NCBI GenBank assembly: GCA_030606525.1
Contig: JAUWGG010000001.1
Coordinates: 1-29,643, forward strand
DNA length: 29,643 nt
From: Methanobacteriota archaeon
GTDB taxonomy: Archaea; Thermoplasmatota; Thermoplasmata; JAUWGG01
Direction: 5' to 3'
The position numbers were made by a program, and so were the translations under genes. Under the pieces are notes generated by a model. The model ran no database searches and was not told the DNA's origin. It saw only the letters and a program-made list of their open reading frames with translations. The stretch's first letter is position 1. The number at the start of each line of letters is the position of its first letter. Positions 15,844 through 23,201 of the stretch are shown here, piece by piece.

Positions 15844-16860
15844 ATGCGCTCTTCAATAGTGAGGTTCATGGCTGTCTTCGGCAAAATACCTAAATCGGTT
15901 CTTTCCTTGCTTCGTGACGTAGGATTAGCGCTTTTGATTGTTGTTGTCATAATGCTGATCTTATATGCCTACTCAGGGATCTGGCCTCCAATGGTCGTGA
16001 TCGAATCTGAAAGCATGCAGCATAGTGGTGATACGAGTTATATTGGTGTGATTGATACAGGCGATCTTGTCCTCGTTAAAAAAGTAACAGGCAAAGGAGA
16101 TGTAGTCAGTTATATTGAAGGAAGAGCAATAGGTTACAGAACGTATGGTGATTATGGTGATGTGGTCATATACAGGAGGGGTGGCAGTTACATCACAACA
16201 CCAATTATTCATAGGGCTATTTTGTGGCTAGAATGGAACAGCACGAATAATAGTTTTAATGCTCCTGATCTAGCGCTTCTAGAGCAGGGCGTTGATTGGA
16301 ATGTGAGTGGAGGCGATAGCCCTTATGATATCAATGGCAATATCATTCTATATGGAGTGGGATATGAAAACAAGACTGTAATAATCCAACTTAGCTCATT
16401 TGAAAAACATAGTGGTTTCATAACGATGGGGGATCACAACTGCGCAAAGTGGCCAAATGCATATGATCATTCGATCGTTCATGAGGGTTGGATTGAAGGG
16501 AAGGGTCGTGGAGAGCTTCCCTGGTTCGGCCTGATAAAATTAGCTTTCGGCGGGGATATACGATGGGATGCTGATAGAGGGTGGTTCGAAGGTCCGCAAA
16601 ATAGTTGGTACAACTTAGCGATCGCACTCACCATTTTAATTGTTACGCCAATACTCCTTGACTTCGTTTCTGGTTTGCTTGCTAAAAGAAAGGAGATGGA
16701 AGAAGGGGAAGAGATAGAGGAAGGTGTGGAGGAGGTTAAGGATATGGCGGAAGATGTGGAAGGGATCGAGGAGATAGAGGAAAGTGTGGAGGAAACGGAT
16801 GATGAAAAGGAACAAGATGAAAATATGGAAAATGATGGAGACGATGTGATCTCAGAATGA
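15844..16860 (+). CDS. Signal peptidase I, archaeal/ER (Sec11) type, with acidic C-terminal tail
   Basis: Cleaves signal peptides outside the membrane. The N-terminal helix (about 24-42) is followed by the catalytic serine in ESESMQ (S57), the histidine of IIHRAI (H123) that replaces the bacterial lysine, and the aspartate of GDHN (D197). A second helix at 256-276 is followed by a cytoplasmic tail of some 55 residues that is mostly Glu and Asp. About 75 residues separate the His and Asp motifs, more than in short archaeal enzymes, so there is an inserted segment. A TATA-like box at 15822-15830 is only 18 bases from the ATG at 15844, so the true start may be Met9 at 15868. Confidence 0.88.
   Translation: MRSSIVRFMAVFGKIPKSVLSLLRDVGLALLIVVVIMLILYAYSGIWPPMVVIESESMQHSGDTSYIGVIDTGDLVLVKKVTGKGDVVSYIEGRAIGYRTYGDYGDVVIYRRGGSYITTPIIHRAILWLEWNSTNNSFNAPDLALLEQGVDWNVSGGDSPYDINGNIILYGVGYENKTVIIQLSSFEKHSGFITMGDHNCAKWPNAYDHSIVHEGWIEGKGRGELPWFGLIKLAFGGDIRWDADRGWFEGPQNSWYNLAIALTILIVTPILLDFVSGLLAKRKEMEEGEEIEEGVEEVKDMAEDVEGIEEIEESVEETDDEKEQDENMENDGDDVISE
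16711..16793 (+). repeat. Imperfect 60-base duplication in the signal peptidase tail
   Basis: The 23 bases at 16711-16733 recur at 16771-16793 with one mismatch, exactly 60 bases apart. The repeat encodes acidic EEIEE(G/S)VEE units in the C-terminal tail, so the tail seems to have grown by duplication of a 20-codon segment. Confidence 0.7.
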
Positions 16861-16881
16861 GATTTTGTTTTTTTGATTTTG
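16861..16881 (+). terminator. T-rich terminator after the signal peptidase gene
   Basis: Just past the stop codon the sequence runs GATTTTG, seven T, GATTTTG, an archaeal poly-T terminator ahead of the convergent orc1/cdc6 gene. Confidence 0.5.
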
Positions 16882-16917
16882 CTATTAAGGCATGTAGAGT
16901 GGAATGCTATGTTTCAC

Positions 16918-18153
16918 CTATATCAGAGTTGTTTGGAGCTTTGGTCTGCAGTTCTTGATTTGCATGAGGATTTCATCTCTTTCAAGCACCTTTTTTGTCT
17001 CGAAAGGCGATACGCTTACCTGTATTTCTTTCGTGCGACCTCCTCTACCGAATGACTTAACTCGTGCATTGATTATGCCGAGCATGTCCAATTCAGATAT
17101 TAGATCTGTGATCCTTCGTTGCGTTAGGATGGTTATACTAGCGCTTCTACACAATTGTTTGTAGGTGGTGTAAACATCACCTGTTGTAAGCTTGTGGTTT
17201 CCAACCTCTTCATTAAGAATTATGCCTAAAAGAACTAACTTGGATTGTGTCGGGAGGGTGCGAATAGTCTCACACACACAATCTAGTTCGATCCTATTAT
17301 TTGCCTTGTATACGTGGTGCTCAGTTATTTTCCTCTCTTGATTTCTCTCAGCTATCTCTGCAGCAATTCTTAATAAATCTAGGGCTCTTCTAGCATCACC
17401 ATGCTCTTGAGCCGCGAGAGCAGCGCATAAAGAGATAGTCGATGGGTCGACGATGCCACTGTCAAAAGCTAAACTTACTCTTTGGGTTAAAATGTCCTTC
17501 AACTGATCTGCATTATAGGGTGGGAACACCATTTTTTCCTCTCCGAGACGACTTCTCACCCTGGGGTCTAAGAAGTCTGTGAACTTCAAATCGTTGGATA
17601 TGCCTATCATACTCACCTTAGCGTTAATCAGATCGTCATTTATCTTAGATAAATGGTAAAGTACATCATCCCCGCTTTTATAGACTAGTTTGTCCACTTC
17701 ATCCAAAATAATCACTACTACTCTTTTTTTCTCATCAATCTTTTCCCTAAGAGTGTTGTATACTCTCTCTGTAGGCCAACCTGTAAAAGGAATGCGTTCG
17801 TCGAATTTGTCTATGAATCGGTTTCCTATATTCTGTAATACACCATATTGTGTGTCTACGATCTCGCAATTCATGTATATGTAGCTAATATTGCTGAGCT
17901 TGGATCTTGTCTTTTCAATCTCTAATCCTAGATAGTTAACAGTAGCAGTCTTCCCCGTACCGGTTTTTCCGAACAACAGAACGTTCGACGGTCTTTCACC
18001 CCTTAATGCAGTCGATAAGATAGATGCTAATTGCTTTATCTCTTCGTCCCTATGAGGCAGCCTTTCAGGTATGTAGGAAGGACGCAAGATATCTCTATCC
18101 TTTTTGAATATTGACTTCGTCTGAATATACGCATCAAATATGTTGCTTTCCAT
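16918..18153 (-). CDS. cdc6: Origin recognition protein Orc1/Cdc6
   Basis: The archaeal initiator; it binds origin recognition boxes and loads the MCM helicase. From the ATG at 18153 it is 411 residues, the usual length. Landmarks are Walker A GKTGTGKT (62-69), Walker B VVIILDEVDKL (D151, E152), sensor 1 in GISND (N187), the arginine motif DPRVRSRL and sensor 2 GDARRALDLL (about 252-261). A C-terminal winged-helix domain follows from about residue 300. I chose this ATG because GGGGGAG lies 4 bases upstream; an upstream start at 18213 would run through the ORB. The gene lies directly beside the probable origin, as is common in archaea. Confidence 0.95.
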   Translation of the reverse strand: MESNIFDAYIQTKSIFKKDRDILRPSYIPERLPHRDEEIKQLASILSTALRGERPSNVLLFGKTGTGKTATVNYLGLEIEKTRSKLSNISYIYMNCEIVDTQYGVLQNIGNRFIDKFDERIPFTGWPTERVYNTLREKIDEKKRVVVIILDEVDKLVYKSGDDVLYHLSKINDDLINAKVSMIGISNDLKFTDFLDPRVRSRLGEEKMVFPPYNADQLKDILTQRVSLAFDSGIVDPSTISLCAALAAQEHGDARRALDLLRIAAEIAERNQERKITEHHVYKANNRIELDCVCETIRTLPTQSKLVLLGIILNEEVGNHKLTTGDVYTTYKQLCRSASITILTQRRITDLISELDMLGIINARVKSFGRGGRTKEIQVSVSPFETKKVLERDEILMQIKNCRPKLQTTLI

Positions 18154-18384
18154 AGTTCTCCCCCAAGAACGTTGAAAAGGGTAGACCCCTCTATTTCCAC
18201 TGGAAACTTGCATACAATAGAAGGTTGAAAAATAGATGAGATAATAGATACAAATACTTTTCTTTTATTTGTTTTTTTTCATAATATCTCTAACTCAACT
18301 TTTTTAGAGTTTAGCGTTAGCCAGTAATTATTCGGTATTTATCATTAAGAAATTCAAAACTTTTAATTTCTTTTGGAAATATTT
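18154..18384. other. Probable replication origin (oriC) region
   Basis: This 231-base gap upstream of cdc6 contains an ORB (18185-18207) and then about 175 bases of very AT-rich DNA with long T runs (for example 18250-18280 and 18357-18385), suitable as an unwinding element. I found no second full ORB here; GTTGAAAAGGGT (18171-18182), facing the ORB, may be a degenerate half-site. The region also holds the promoter of cdc6, so some of its AT-richness may serve transcription. Confidence 0.7.
18185..18207 (-). promoter_or_regulatory. Origin recognition box (ORB)
   Basis: On the plus strand ACCCC is followed by TCTA and the dyad TTTCCACTGGAAAC. On the minus strand this is the archaeal ORB arrangement: a TTCCAGTGGAA dyad, then an A-rich spacer, then GGGGT. 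The dyad is a perfect inverted repeat around one central base. It starts about 32 bases upstream of the cdc6 ATG, so bound initiator might also repress its own gene. Confidence 0.8.
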
Positions 18385-18765
18385 TTATTTTCTAATTCTT
18401 AATTTATTCTTCCTTTCCAAAACCTCATCTTCGTATTTGGAGGAGAGCCTCCAAGCAAGATATTCTATTCTATCTAAATTCTTTATGAATTTTGATCTGC
18501 TATCTATATCAACGAGCTGCTTAAATTCTCTTATCTTGTTAAATGTGTCGTATAAATACCACCCACCAGTGAGAAGAAGAATTGGTCCAATTAAAATGAG
18601 CCAATACTTCCAGTCACCTATGTCTTCTGATAAATCGCCAAATATAGTTGATAATACGGTATTTGTATAAAAGCAGTTTAAACCGAATAATGTTACAATA
18701 ACCCCTATGAGAAGTATAACAGTAGCGAATTCAATTAAATACTCCCTTATCAAATTGTGTTTCAT
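18385..18765 (-). CDS. Small membrane protein of unknown function beside the origin
   Basis: I do not recognise this 126-residue protein with confidence; it faintly resembles small two-helix archaeal membrane proteins such as the DUF3198 group. There are two membrane helices (about 13-33 and 53-72) joined by a loop with FGDLSEDIGDW, then a charged, probably helical cytoplasmic tail of some 54 residues (IREFKQLVDIDSRSKFIKNL and onward) ending in a basic KNKLRIRK. The DNA is AT-rich. The ATG fits a leaderless transcript from a TATA box at 18788-18797. It is divergent from gcvT and has the putative origin at its 3' side. Confidence 0.65.
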   Translation of the reverse strand: MKHNLIREYLIEFATVILLIGVIVTLFGLNCFYTNTVLSTIFGDLSEDIGDWKYWLILIGPILLLTGGWYLYDTFNKIREFKQLVDIDSRSKFIKNLDRIEYLAWRLSSKYEDEVLERKNKLRIRK

Positions 18766-18787
18766 TGTCTACGGGATATGAAAATAC

Positions 18788-18797
18788 AAATAAAAAC
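18788..18797 (-). promoter_or_regulatory. TATA box of the small membrane protein gene
   Basis: On the minus strand GTTTTTATTT is centred 27 bases before the ATG at 18765. No ribosome binding site is seen, which fits a leaderless transcript. Confidence 0.45.
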
Positions 18798-18816
18798 TTT
18801 CGCCTACATGTAAGAA

Positions 18817-18826
18817 AAAATTATTA
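18817..18826 (+). promoter_or_regulatory. TATA box of gcvT
   Basis: AAAATTATTA is centred about 27 bases before the gcvT ATG, with no ribosome binding site between, again indicating a leaderless start. Confidence 0.45.
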
Positions 18827-18848
18827 ACCATAGCCCTATACCTGATTT

Positions 18849-19940
18849 ATGAAGTTCACGCCTATCTATGAATATCATAAAGCACAAGGAGCAAAACTTG
18901 TCAACTTCAATGGATGGGAGATGCCACTCTTGTACAGTAGCATTGTAAATGAACACCTTGCTGTTCGCAACGCTGTCGGTCTTTTCGATGTCTCCCATAT
19001 GGGGGACATTCTCGTTAGTGGTAAAGGTACAAATGAATTAATGAAGCGTCTGTTTACCAATGATGTTTTTAACGCGGAATTTGGGCATGCGAAGTACACC
19101 CATATTCTCAACGAAGAAGGAAAAATATTAGATGATATGATCGTTATTCCTATTAGAGAGGAAAAATATTTGTGCGTGCCAAACGCTGGAACAATTCAGA
19201 AAATTCTAAAATGGTTCAAGGGACATGCAACGACCCAGAAGATAGAAAATGTAACTGATAAGTATGTATGTATAGCAATTCAGGGACCTAAAGCATCTGA
19301 CACTCTTCAAAAATTAACTAATTATGATCTTAACGATTTAAAATTCTTTAGAGCTGATTATATTCCTCTCGGTGGAGGAAGGGATCAATCCATAGATCGA
19401 GAGTGCCTAGTATCAAGAACGGGTTACACAGGTGAGGACGGTTTTGAAATCACTGCAGAGAATGACATTGGGAGATATTTATGGGATTTAATCCTATTGG
19501 CAGGTGAGGAGTTCGGTATCAAACCAATAGGCTTAGGAGCTAGAGATACGTTAAGATTAGAGAAAGGATTTTTACTATCAGGACAAGATTTCAATGATAA
19601 TCGCACAACGCTGGAAGCGAACCACGAATGGGTTGTTGAGTGGGACCACGATTTTATTGGGAAAGTAGCATTGTTGAAACAGAAGGAGAAGGAAGATTAC
19701 GATCGATTCGTTGGCATACAACTACTAGAAAAAGGAGTGCCGCGGTATGGATATAAGATAATGAAGGATGGTGAAACCGTGGGAGAGGTGACAAGTGGGT
19801 GTATTTCACCTTGTTTAAAAAAAGGAATAGCCTTGGGTTACGTCAAGAATGAGTACAAAGAGGTAAGCACAAAAGTGGAAATCCTGATTAGAGGTAAGAA
19901 ATTAAAAGGAGAGGTTGTTAAACTGCCGTTTGTAAAATAA
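18849..19940 (+). CDS. gcvT: Aminomethyltransferase (glycine cleavage system T protein)
   Basis: Transfers the aminomethyl group from the lipoylated H protein to tetrahydrofolate (or an archaeal pterin), releasing ammonia. The 363-residue protein begins with the family start (YEYHKAQGAKLVNFNGWEMP), then RNAVGLFDVSHMGDI, the GKILDDMIV segment with the catalytic aspartate (D95 or D96), SRTGYTGEDGFEI, GLGARDTLRLEKGF and a C-terminal VTSGCISPCLKKGIALGYV. All core motifs are present, so it should be active. No gcvH or gcvP is in the window. An M42 peptidase follows 23 bases downstream. Confidence 0.93.
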   Translation: MKFTPIYEYHKAQGAKLVNFNGWEMPLLYSSIVNEHLAVRNAVGLFDVSHMGDILVSGKGTNELMKRLFTNDVFNAEFGHAKYTHILNEEGKILDDMIVIPIREEKYLCVPNAGTIQKILKWFKGHATTQKIENVTDKYVCIAIQGPKASDTLQKLTNYDLNDLKFFRADYIPLGGGRDQSIDRECLVSRTGYTGEDGFEITAENDIGRYLWDLILLAGEEFGIKPIGLGARDTLRLEKGFLLSGQDFNDNRTTLEANHEWVVEWDHDFIGKVALLKQKEKEDYDRFVGIQLLEKGVPRYGYKIMKDGETVGEVTSGCISPCLKKGIALGYVKNEYKEVSTKVEILIRGKKLKGEVVKLPFVK

Positions 19941-19963
19941 AATGTAAATGGATAGGTGAATAT

Positions 19964-20992
19964 ATGATAGAATTATTAGAAGAGTTGATAAGAACACCAG
20001 GTATATCTGGTTACGAAGACCCAATAAGGGATCGAATCAAGAAAGAGATAGAGAAATATGTTGAGACCAGGATAGACAATATTGGCAATCTGATTGCAAC
20101 TATCGGTGATGGAAAACACATCGCTCTGATAGCTCATATGGATGAGATCGGATTGGTGGTCTCGAACATCGATGATAAGGGAACGATAAGGATAAGCAAA
20201 CTCGGAGGGATTGACGATAGGATACTTGTGAGCAGAGCTGTAGAGATTCATACGAAGAAAGGGATAGTTGAAGGTGTTATCGGTCTCAAGCCCCCCCATC
20301 TGATGATCGATAGAGAGGAGGCTAAAAAAACAAAACGCTCTGAAACACTTCATTTAGATGTAGGGACAAGAACTCGAGAGGAAACGAAGGGGTTGGGGGT
20401 TGAACTTTTAAATCCCATTACATTCAAAAAACATTTCTCGATATTGAACAAGAATATGATTTGCACGAGAGGCATTGATAATAGAGCCGGGTGTTTGGCA
20501 CTCATAGAGATGCTGAAGCTCGTGCACAATAAAAAACTAGGAGTAAAATTATCGTTCGTATGGTCAGTTCAAGAAGAGATCGGGCTAAGGGGTGCGAAGG
20601 TCGTGGCAAATACGATGAGACCTGATTATGTCCTTGCGGTCGATACATACACAACAACAGATGCACCCGACATGCCCAGCCATCTGGAACCAGTTAAATT
20701 AGGTGAAGGACCAGTGCTTAGGCTGATCGATAGCAGGGCGATAGCTTCACCAATTCTTCGTGAAATGATAACGAAAGTAGCGAAAGAATACGATATTCCA
20801 TTGCAGTTGGGGATTACAGGTGGGACTACAGACGGTGCTGCGGTACAGGAGTGCGGCGCACTAACTATGCCTTTAGGTATACCTCTGCGTTATACCCACT
20901 CCTTAGTTGAGTGCTGCCACAAAAACGATTTGGAAAATCTTATACAATTGTTGACAAGGATTATCGAGGAAATTGAAAAGCGAGAAAGATAA
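19964..20992 (+). CDS. M42 family metalloaminopeptidase
   Basis: A dinuclear-metal aminopeptidase of the TET/FrvX type, normally a large cytoplasmic tetrahedral complex that finishes peptide breakdown. Metal ligands and base are all visible: H58 and D60 (AHMDEIG), D172 (RGIDNRAG), E204 and E205 (VQEEIGLRG), D227 (AVDT) and H312 (RYTHS). The 342-residue length is typical. A ribosome binding site (GGTGA) precedes the ATG. The M20 gene starts 11 bases after its stop, so the two peptidases are probably co-transcribed. Substrate preference (Glu, Leu or Lys) cannot be told. Confidence 0.92.
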   Translation: MIELLEELIRTPGISGYEDPIRDRIKKEIEKYVETRIDNIGNLIATIGDGKHIALIAHMDEIGLVVSNIDDKGTIRISKLGGIDDRILVSRAVEIHTKKGIVEGVIGLKPPHLMIDREEAKKTKRSETLHLDVGTRTREETKGLGVELLNPITFKKHFSILNKNMICTRGIDNRAGCLALIEMLKLVHNKKLGVKLSFVWSVQEEIGLRGAKVVANTMRPDYVLAVDTYTTTDAPDMPSHLEPVKLGEGPVLRLIDSRAIASPILREMITKVAKEYDIPLQLGITGGTTDGAAVQECGALTMPLGIPLRYTHSLVECCHKNDLENLIQLLTRIIEEIEKRER

Positions 20993-21003
20993 GTAGTGAG
21001 AAG

Positions 21004-22074
21004 ATGCATGATTTTATAGATAAGGTATTAGCAGATCTGATAACGATTGACAGCTCGCCCCATGCCGATAAAACAAGAATAATAGAATACGCAGCTAAAA
21101 TTACAAAGTCCTTTGGTATGGATAACGAAATTTTTGGGAGGGATGCCCCGTCCTTATTAGCACACTTTGGTGAAGGAGGTGTGCATTTCAGCGGTCATTT
21201 GGATACAGTTCCGCGCGGTGATAATTGGAAATATGAACAAGGCGAGAAGATTAATGGAAGGGTATATGGACGCGGTGCATTGGATATGAAGGGAGGCTGC
21301 GTTTCAATGCTGGAGACTGCAAAGAGGCTTGTTGCTGCCAAAATAAATTTTTCACTCTCATTCACAACCGATGAGGAAACGACAATGAACGGTGCTGAAT
21401 TGATAGCGAAAACCGATGCTATAAAGAACGCTCAAGCTATAGTAATATGTGAACCAACAGATTTTGATGTCATCACCTTTGAAAAAGGTGTATACCAATT
21501 CAAATTGATCACGCGTGGAAAAATAGCGCATGCGAGCATGCTTGAATTGGGAGAGAATGCAATAATGAAGATGAATAGATTGATCACCACTTTAGAAGAT
21601 ATGACAATCCCACCAAAAACGCCATTAAATGAAATAAGTTTAAATGTCTCAAAGATTGCTGGTGGTGAAAAGATCAATGTGGTACCTGCAAAATGCGTTT
21701 TAGAGGTGGACGTTCGTTTTCCGCCAGCATACAGCTTTAAGGATGTAAAAGCGCTGATTGAAAAAAAATTAAGTACTGCGAATCTAACCTTTGAATGGGA
21801 GACGATGCATAAGCTGCCGCCAGTAAAGGTAGACCCAGATCAAAAAGTGATAAAGAAGATGGTGCGTATTTCTAAAGGGAAGATCAGAGGAGCGCTGTAT
21901 GCGACAGAGATGGTGCGCTTCTTCCCAATTAATAAAAAAGTAATGGTCTGCGGACCAGGTGACCCAAAGAGAGCGCATACGATAGATGAGTATATTGAAT
22001 TAAAGGACCTATACAAAGCTGCTGATATATATGAGAAATATGCAAGGGAAATAATGAAAATTCCAAATCCGTGA
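21004..22074 (+). CDS. M20 family metallopeptidase (ArgE/DapE/carboxypeptidase-like)
   Basis: A 356-residue zinc-dependent amidohydrolase. Ligand motifs are SGHLDTVP (H65, D67), GRGALDMKGG (D94), TTDEET (catalytic E124, ligand E125), the CEPT segment (E150) and RAHTIDEYI (H325). A dimerisation domain lies between about 165 and 280 (KGVYQFKLITRGKIAHAS). It could act on N-acetylornithine-like or LysW-linked substrates, succinyl-diaminopimelate or dipeptides. The neighbouring M42 gene favours peptide breakdown, but no lysine or arginine pathway gene is nearby to decide. Confidence 0.88.
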   Translation: MHDFIDKVLADLITIDSSPHADKTRIIEYAAKITKSFGMDNEIFGRDAPSLLAHFGEGGVHFSGHLDTVPRGDNWKYEQGEKINGRVYGRGALDMKGGCVSMLETAKRLVAAKINFSLSFTTDEETTMNGAELIAKTDAIKNAQAIVICEPTDFDVITFEKGVYQFKLITRGKIAHASMLELGENAIMKMNRLITTLEDMTIPPKTPLNEISLNVSKIAGGEKINVVPAKCVLEVDVRFPPAYSFKDVKALIEKKLSTANLTFEWETMHKLPPVKVDPDQKVIKKMVRISKGKIRGALYATEMVRFFPINKKVMVCGPGDPKRAHTIDEYIELKDLYKAADIYEKYAREIMKIPNP

Positions 22075-22083
22075 TTTTTATAA
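22075..22083 (+). promoter_or_regulatory. TATA box without an intact gene behind it
   Basis: TTTTTATAA is centred about 28 bases before an ATG at 22107 that opens only a 16-codon frame. The spacing is that of the leaderless promoters elsewhere in this window. Confidence 0.35.
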
Positions 22084-22106
22084 GGAAGTTAAGTGAAATT
22101 GCCCGC

Positions 22107-22157
22107 ATGATAGAGGAAAAATTAAATGTTGTGCACCATTCAAATATGCGTGACTAA
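22107..22157 (+). pseudogene. Possible 5' stub of a lost gene, or very small ORF
   Basis: A 16-codon frame (starting MIEEKLNVVHHS) follows a well-placed TATA box and stops at TAA. It looks like the start of a normal archaeal gene whose remainder is missing, directly before the restriction-modification pair. It could instead be a short peptide or chance; there is no homology evidence. Confidence 0.25.
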
Positions 22158-22205
22158 AGGCGTTTAGCAGTCAATCAACACTTTCACTGACCCCCCTCAA
22201 GAAAT

Positions 22206-22214
22206 CTTATTAAA
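22206..22214 (+). promoter_or_regulatory. TATA box of the restriction-modification pair
   Basis: CTTATTAAA is centred 26 bases before the methyltransferase ATG at 22236; no ribosome binding site intervenes, so the mRNA is likely leaderless. Confidence 0.5.
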
Positions 22215-22235
22215 GACTAATGCAATATAGGTACG

Positions 22236-23201
22236 ATGAGGATGCAAAATATCAAGATTGGATCTCAATATTCTCCTAACAATGATGCAACTATTTACTT
22301 GGGGGACTGTAGAGATTTACTTGATTCCATACCTCCAAATTCTGCAAGGCTGATAGTTACTTCCCCTCCGTATAATATTGGAAAAGCATATGAAAGGAAA
22401 ATTGATATTGATGAGTATGTGTCTCAACAAAAGGATGTTATCTTGCGTTGTATAAAAATTCTAGCTGATGATGGCAGCATATGTTGGCAAACTGGGAACT
22501 ATATTCAAAAGAAAGAAGTGGCTCCATTAGATATTCTCCTTTATGATATCTTCAAATCTCAGGGCTTAAAATTAAGAAATCGTATAATATGGTATTTTGA
22601 GCATGGTCTTCATTGTCAAAAACGCTTCTCAGGACGATATGAAACAATAATGTGGTATACAAAATCAGATAAATATGTTTTCAATCTTGATCCTATCAGA
22701 GTTCCTCAAAAATATCCTGGGAAAAAATATTTCAAAGGACCTAAGAAAGGACAATATTCCTGCAATCCTAATGGAAAAAATCCAGGGGATGTTTGGGATA
22801 TACCAAATGTAAAACACAATCACCCTGAAAAAACAACACATCCCTGTCAATTTCCTGTGGAATTGATAGAGAGATTAGTGCTTTCAATGACAAATAAAGG
22901 TGATTTGGTCTTTGACCCATTTTTGGGTGTCGGAACAACGATAGTAGCAGCAATTAAACATGGTCGGAGGGGTGCGGGTGCGGATATTGTGGAAGAATAC
23001 ATTAATATTACGAGAGAGAGAGTTAAACTAGCTGCCAAAGGAAAATTAAAAACCCGTCCGATGTACAGACCTAAATATATTCCAGGAAAGAACATTTATA
23101 TAACAAAATATCCTCCTAAAAATGGAAGTATTGATGAGTATATCTCTGATGATGTTGATGCCGTTAAAGAAACTAGAACAGCAAAGGGTGTGACAGATTG
23201 A
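22236..23201 (+). CDS. DNA methyltransferase, probable N4-cytosine type, of a type II system
   Basis: The 321-residue protein has catalytic motif IV as TSPPYN (42-47) near the N-terminus and the S-adenosylmethionine-binding motif I as FDPFLGVGTT (226-235) near the C-terminus, the beta-class order. Ser before PPY is typical of N4-cytosine enzymes, although some N6-adenine enzymes share it. The middle (about 125-200) holds HGLHCQKRFSGRYETIMWYT and is the likely target-recognition part. The gene overlaps the endonuclease gene as TTGA and should protect its site. Its AT-richer codon use, compared with the flanking peptidase genes, suggests acquisition by transfer. Confidence 0.9.
   Translation: MRMQNIKIGSQYSPNNDATIYLGDCRDLLDSIPPNSARLIVTSPPYNIGKAYERKIDIDEYVSQQKDVILRCIKILADDGSICWQTGNYIQKKEVAPLDILLYDIFKSQGLKLRNRIIWYFEHGLHCQKRFSGRYETIMWYTKSDKYVFNLDPIRVPQKYPGKKYFKGPKKGQYSCNPNGKNPGDVWDIPNVKHNHPEKTTHPCQFPVELIERLVLSMTNKGDLVFDPFLGVGTTIVAAIKHGRRGAGADIVEEYINITRERVKLAAKGKLKTRPMYRPKYIPGKNIYITKYPPKNGSIDEYISDDVDAVKETRTAKGVTD

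Noticed and set aside
18369..18381. TTTCTTTTGGAAAT as a second ORB
   Set aside because: The dyad is broken and no G-string lies at the expected distance.
20288..20296. Run of C bases in the M42 peptidase gene as a possible frameshift
   Set aside because: The frame is intact on both sides and all metal ligands follow in the right order, so there is no sign of a shift.
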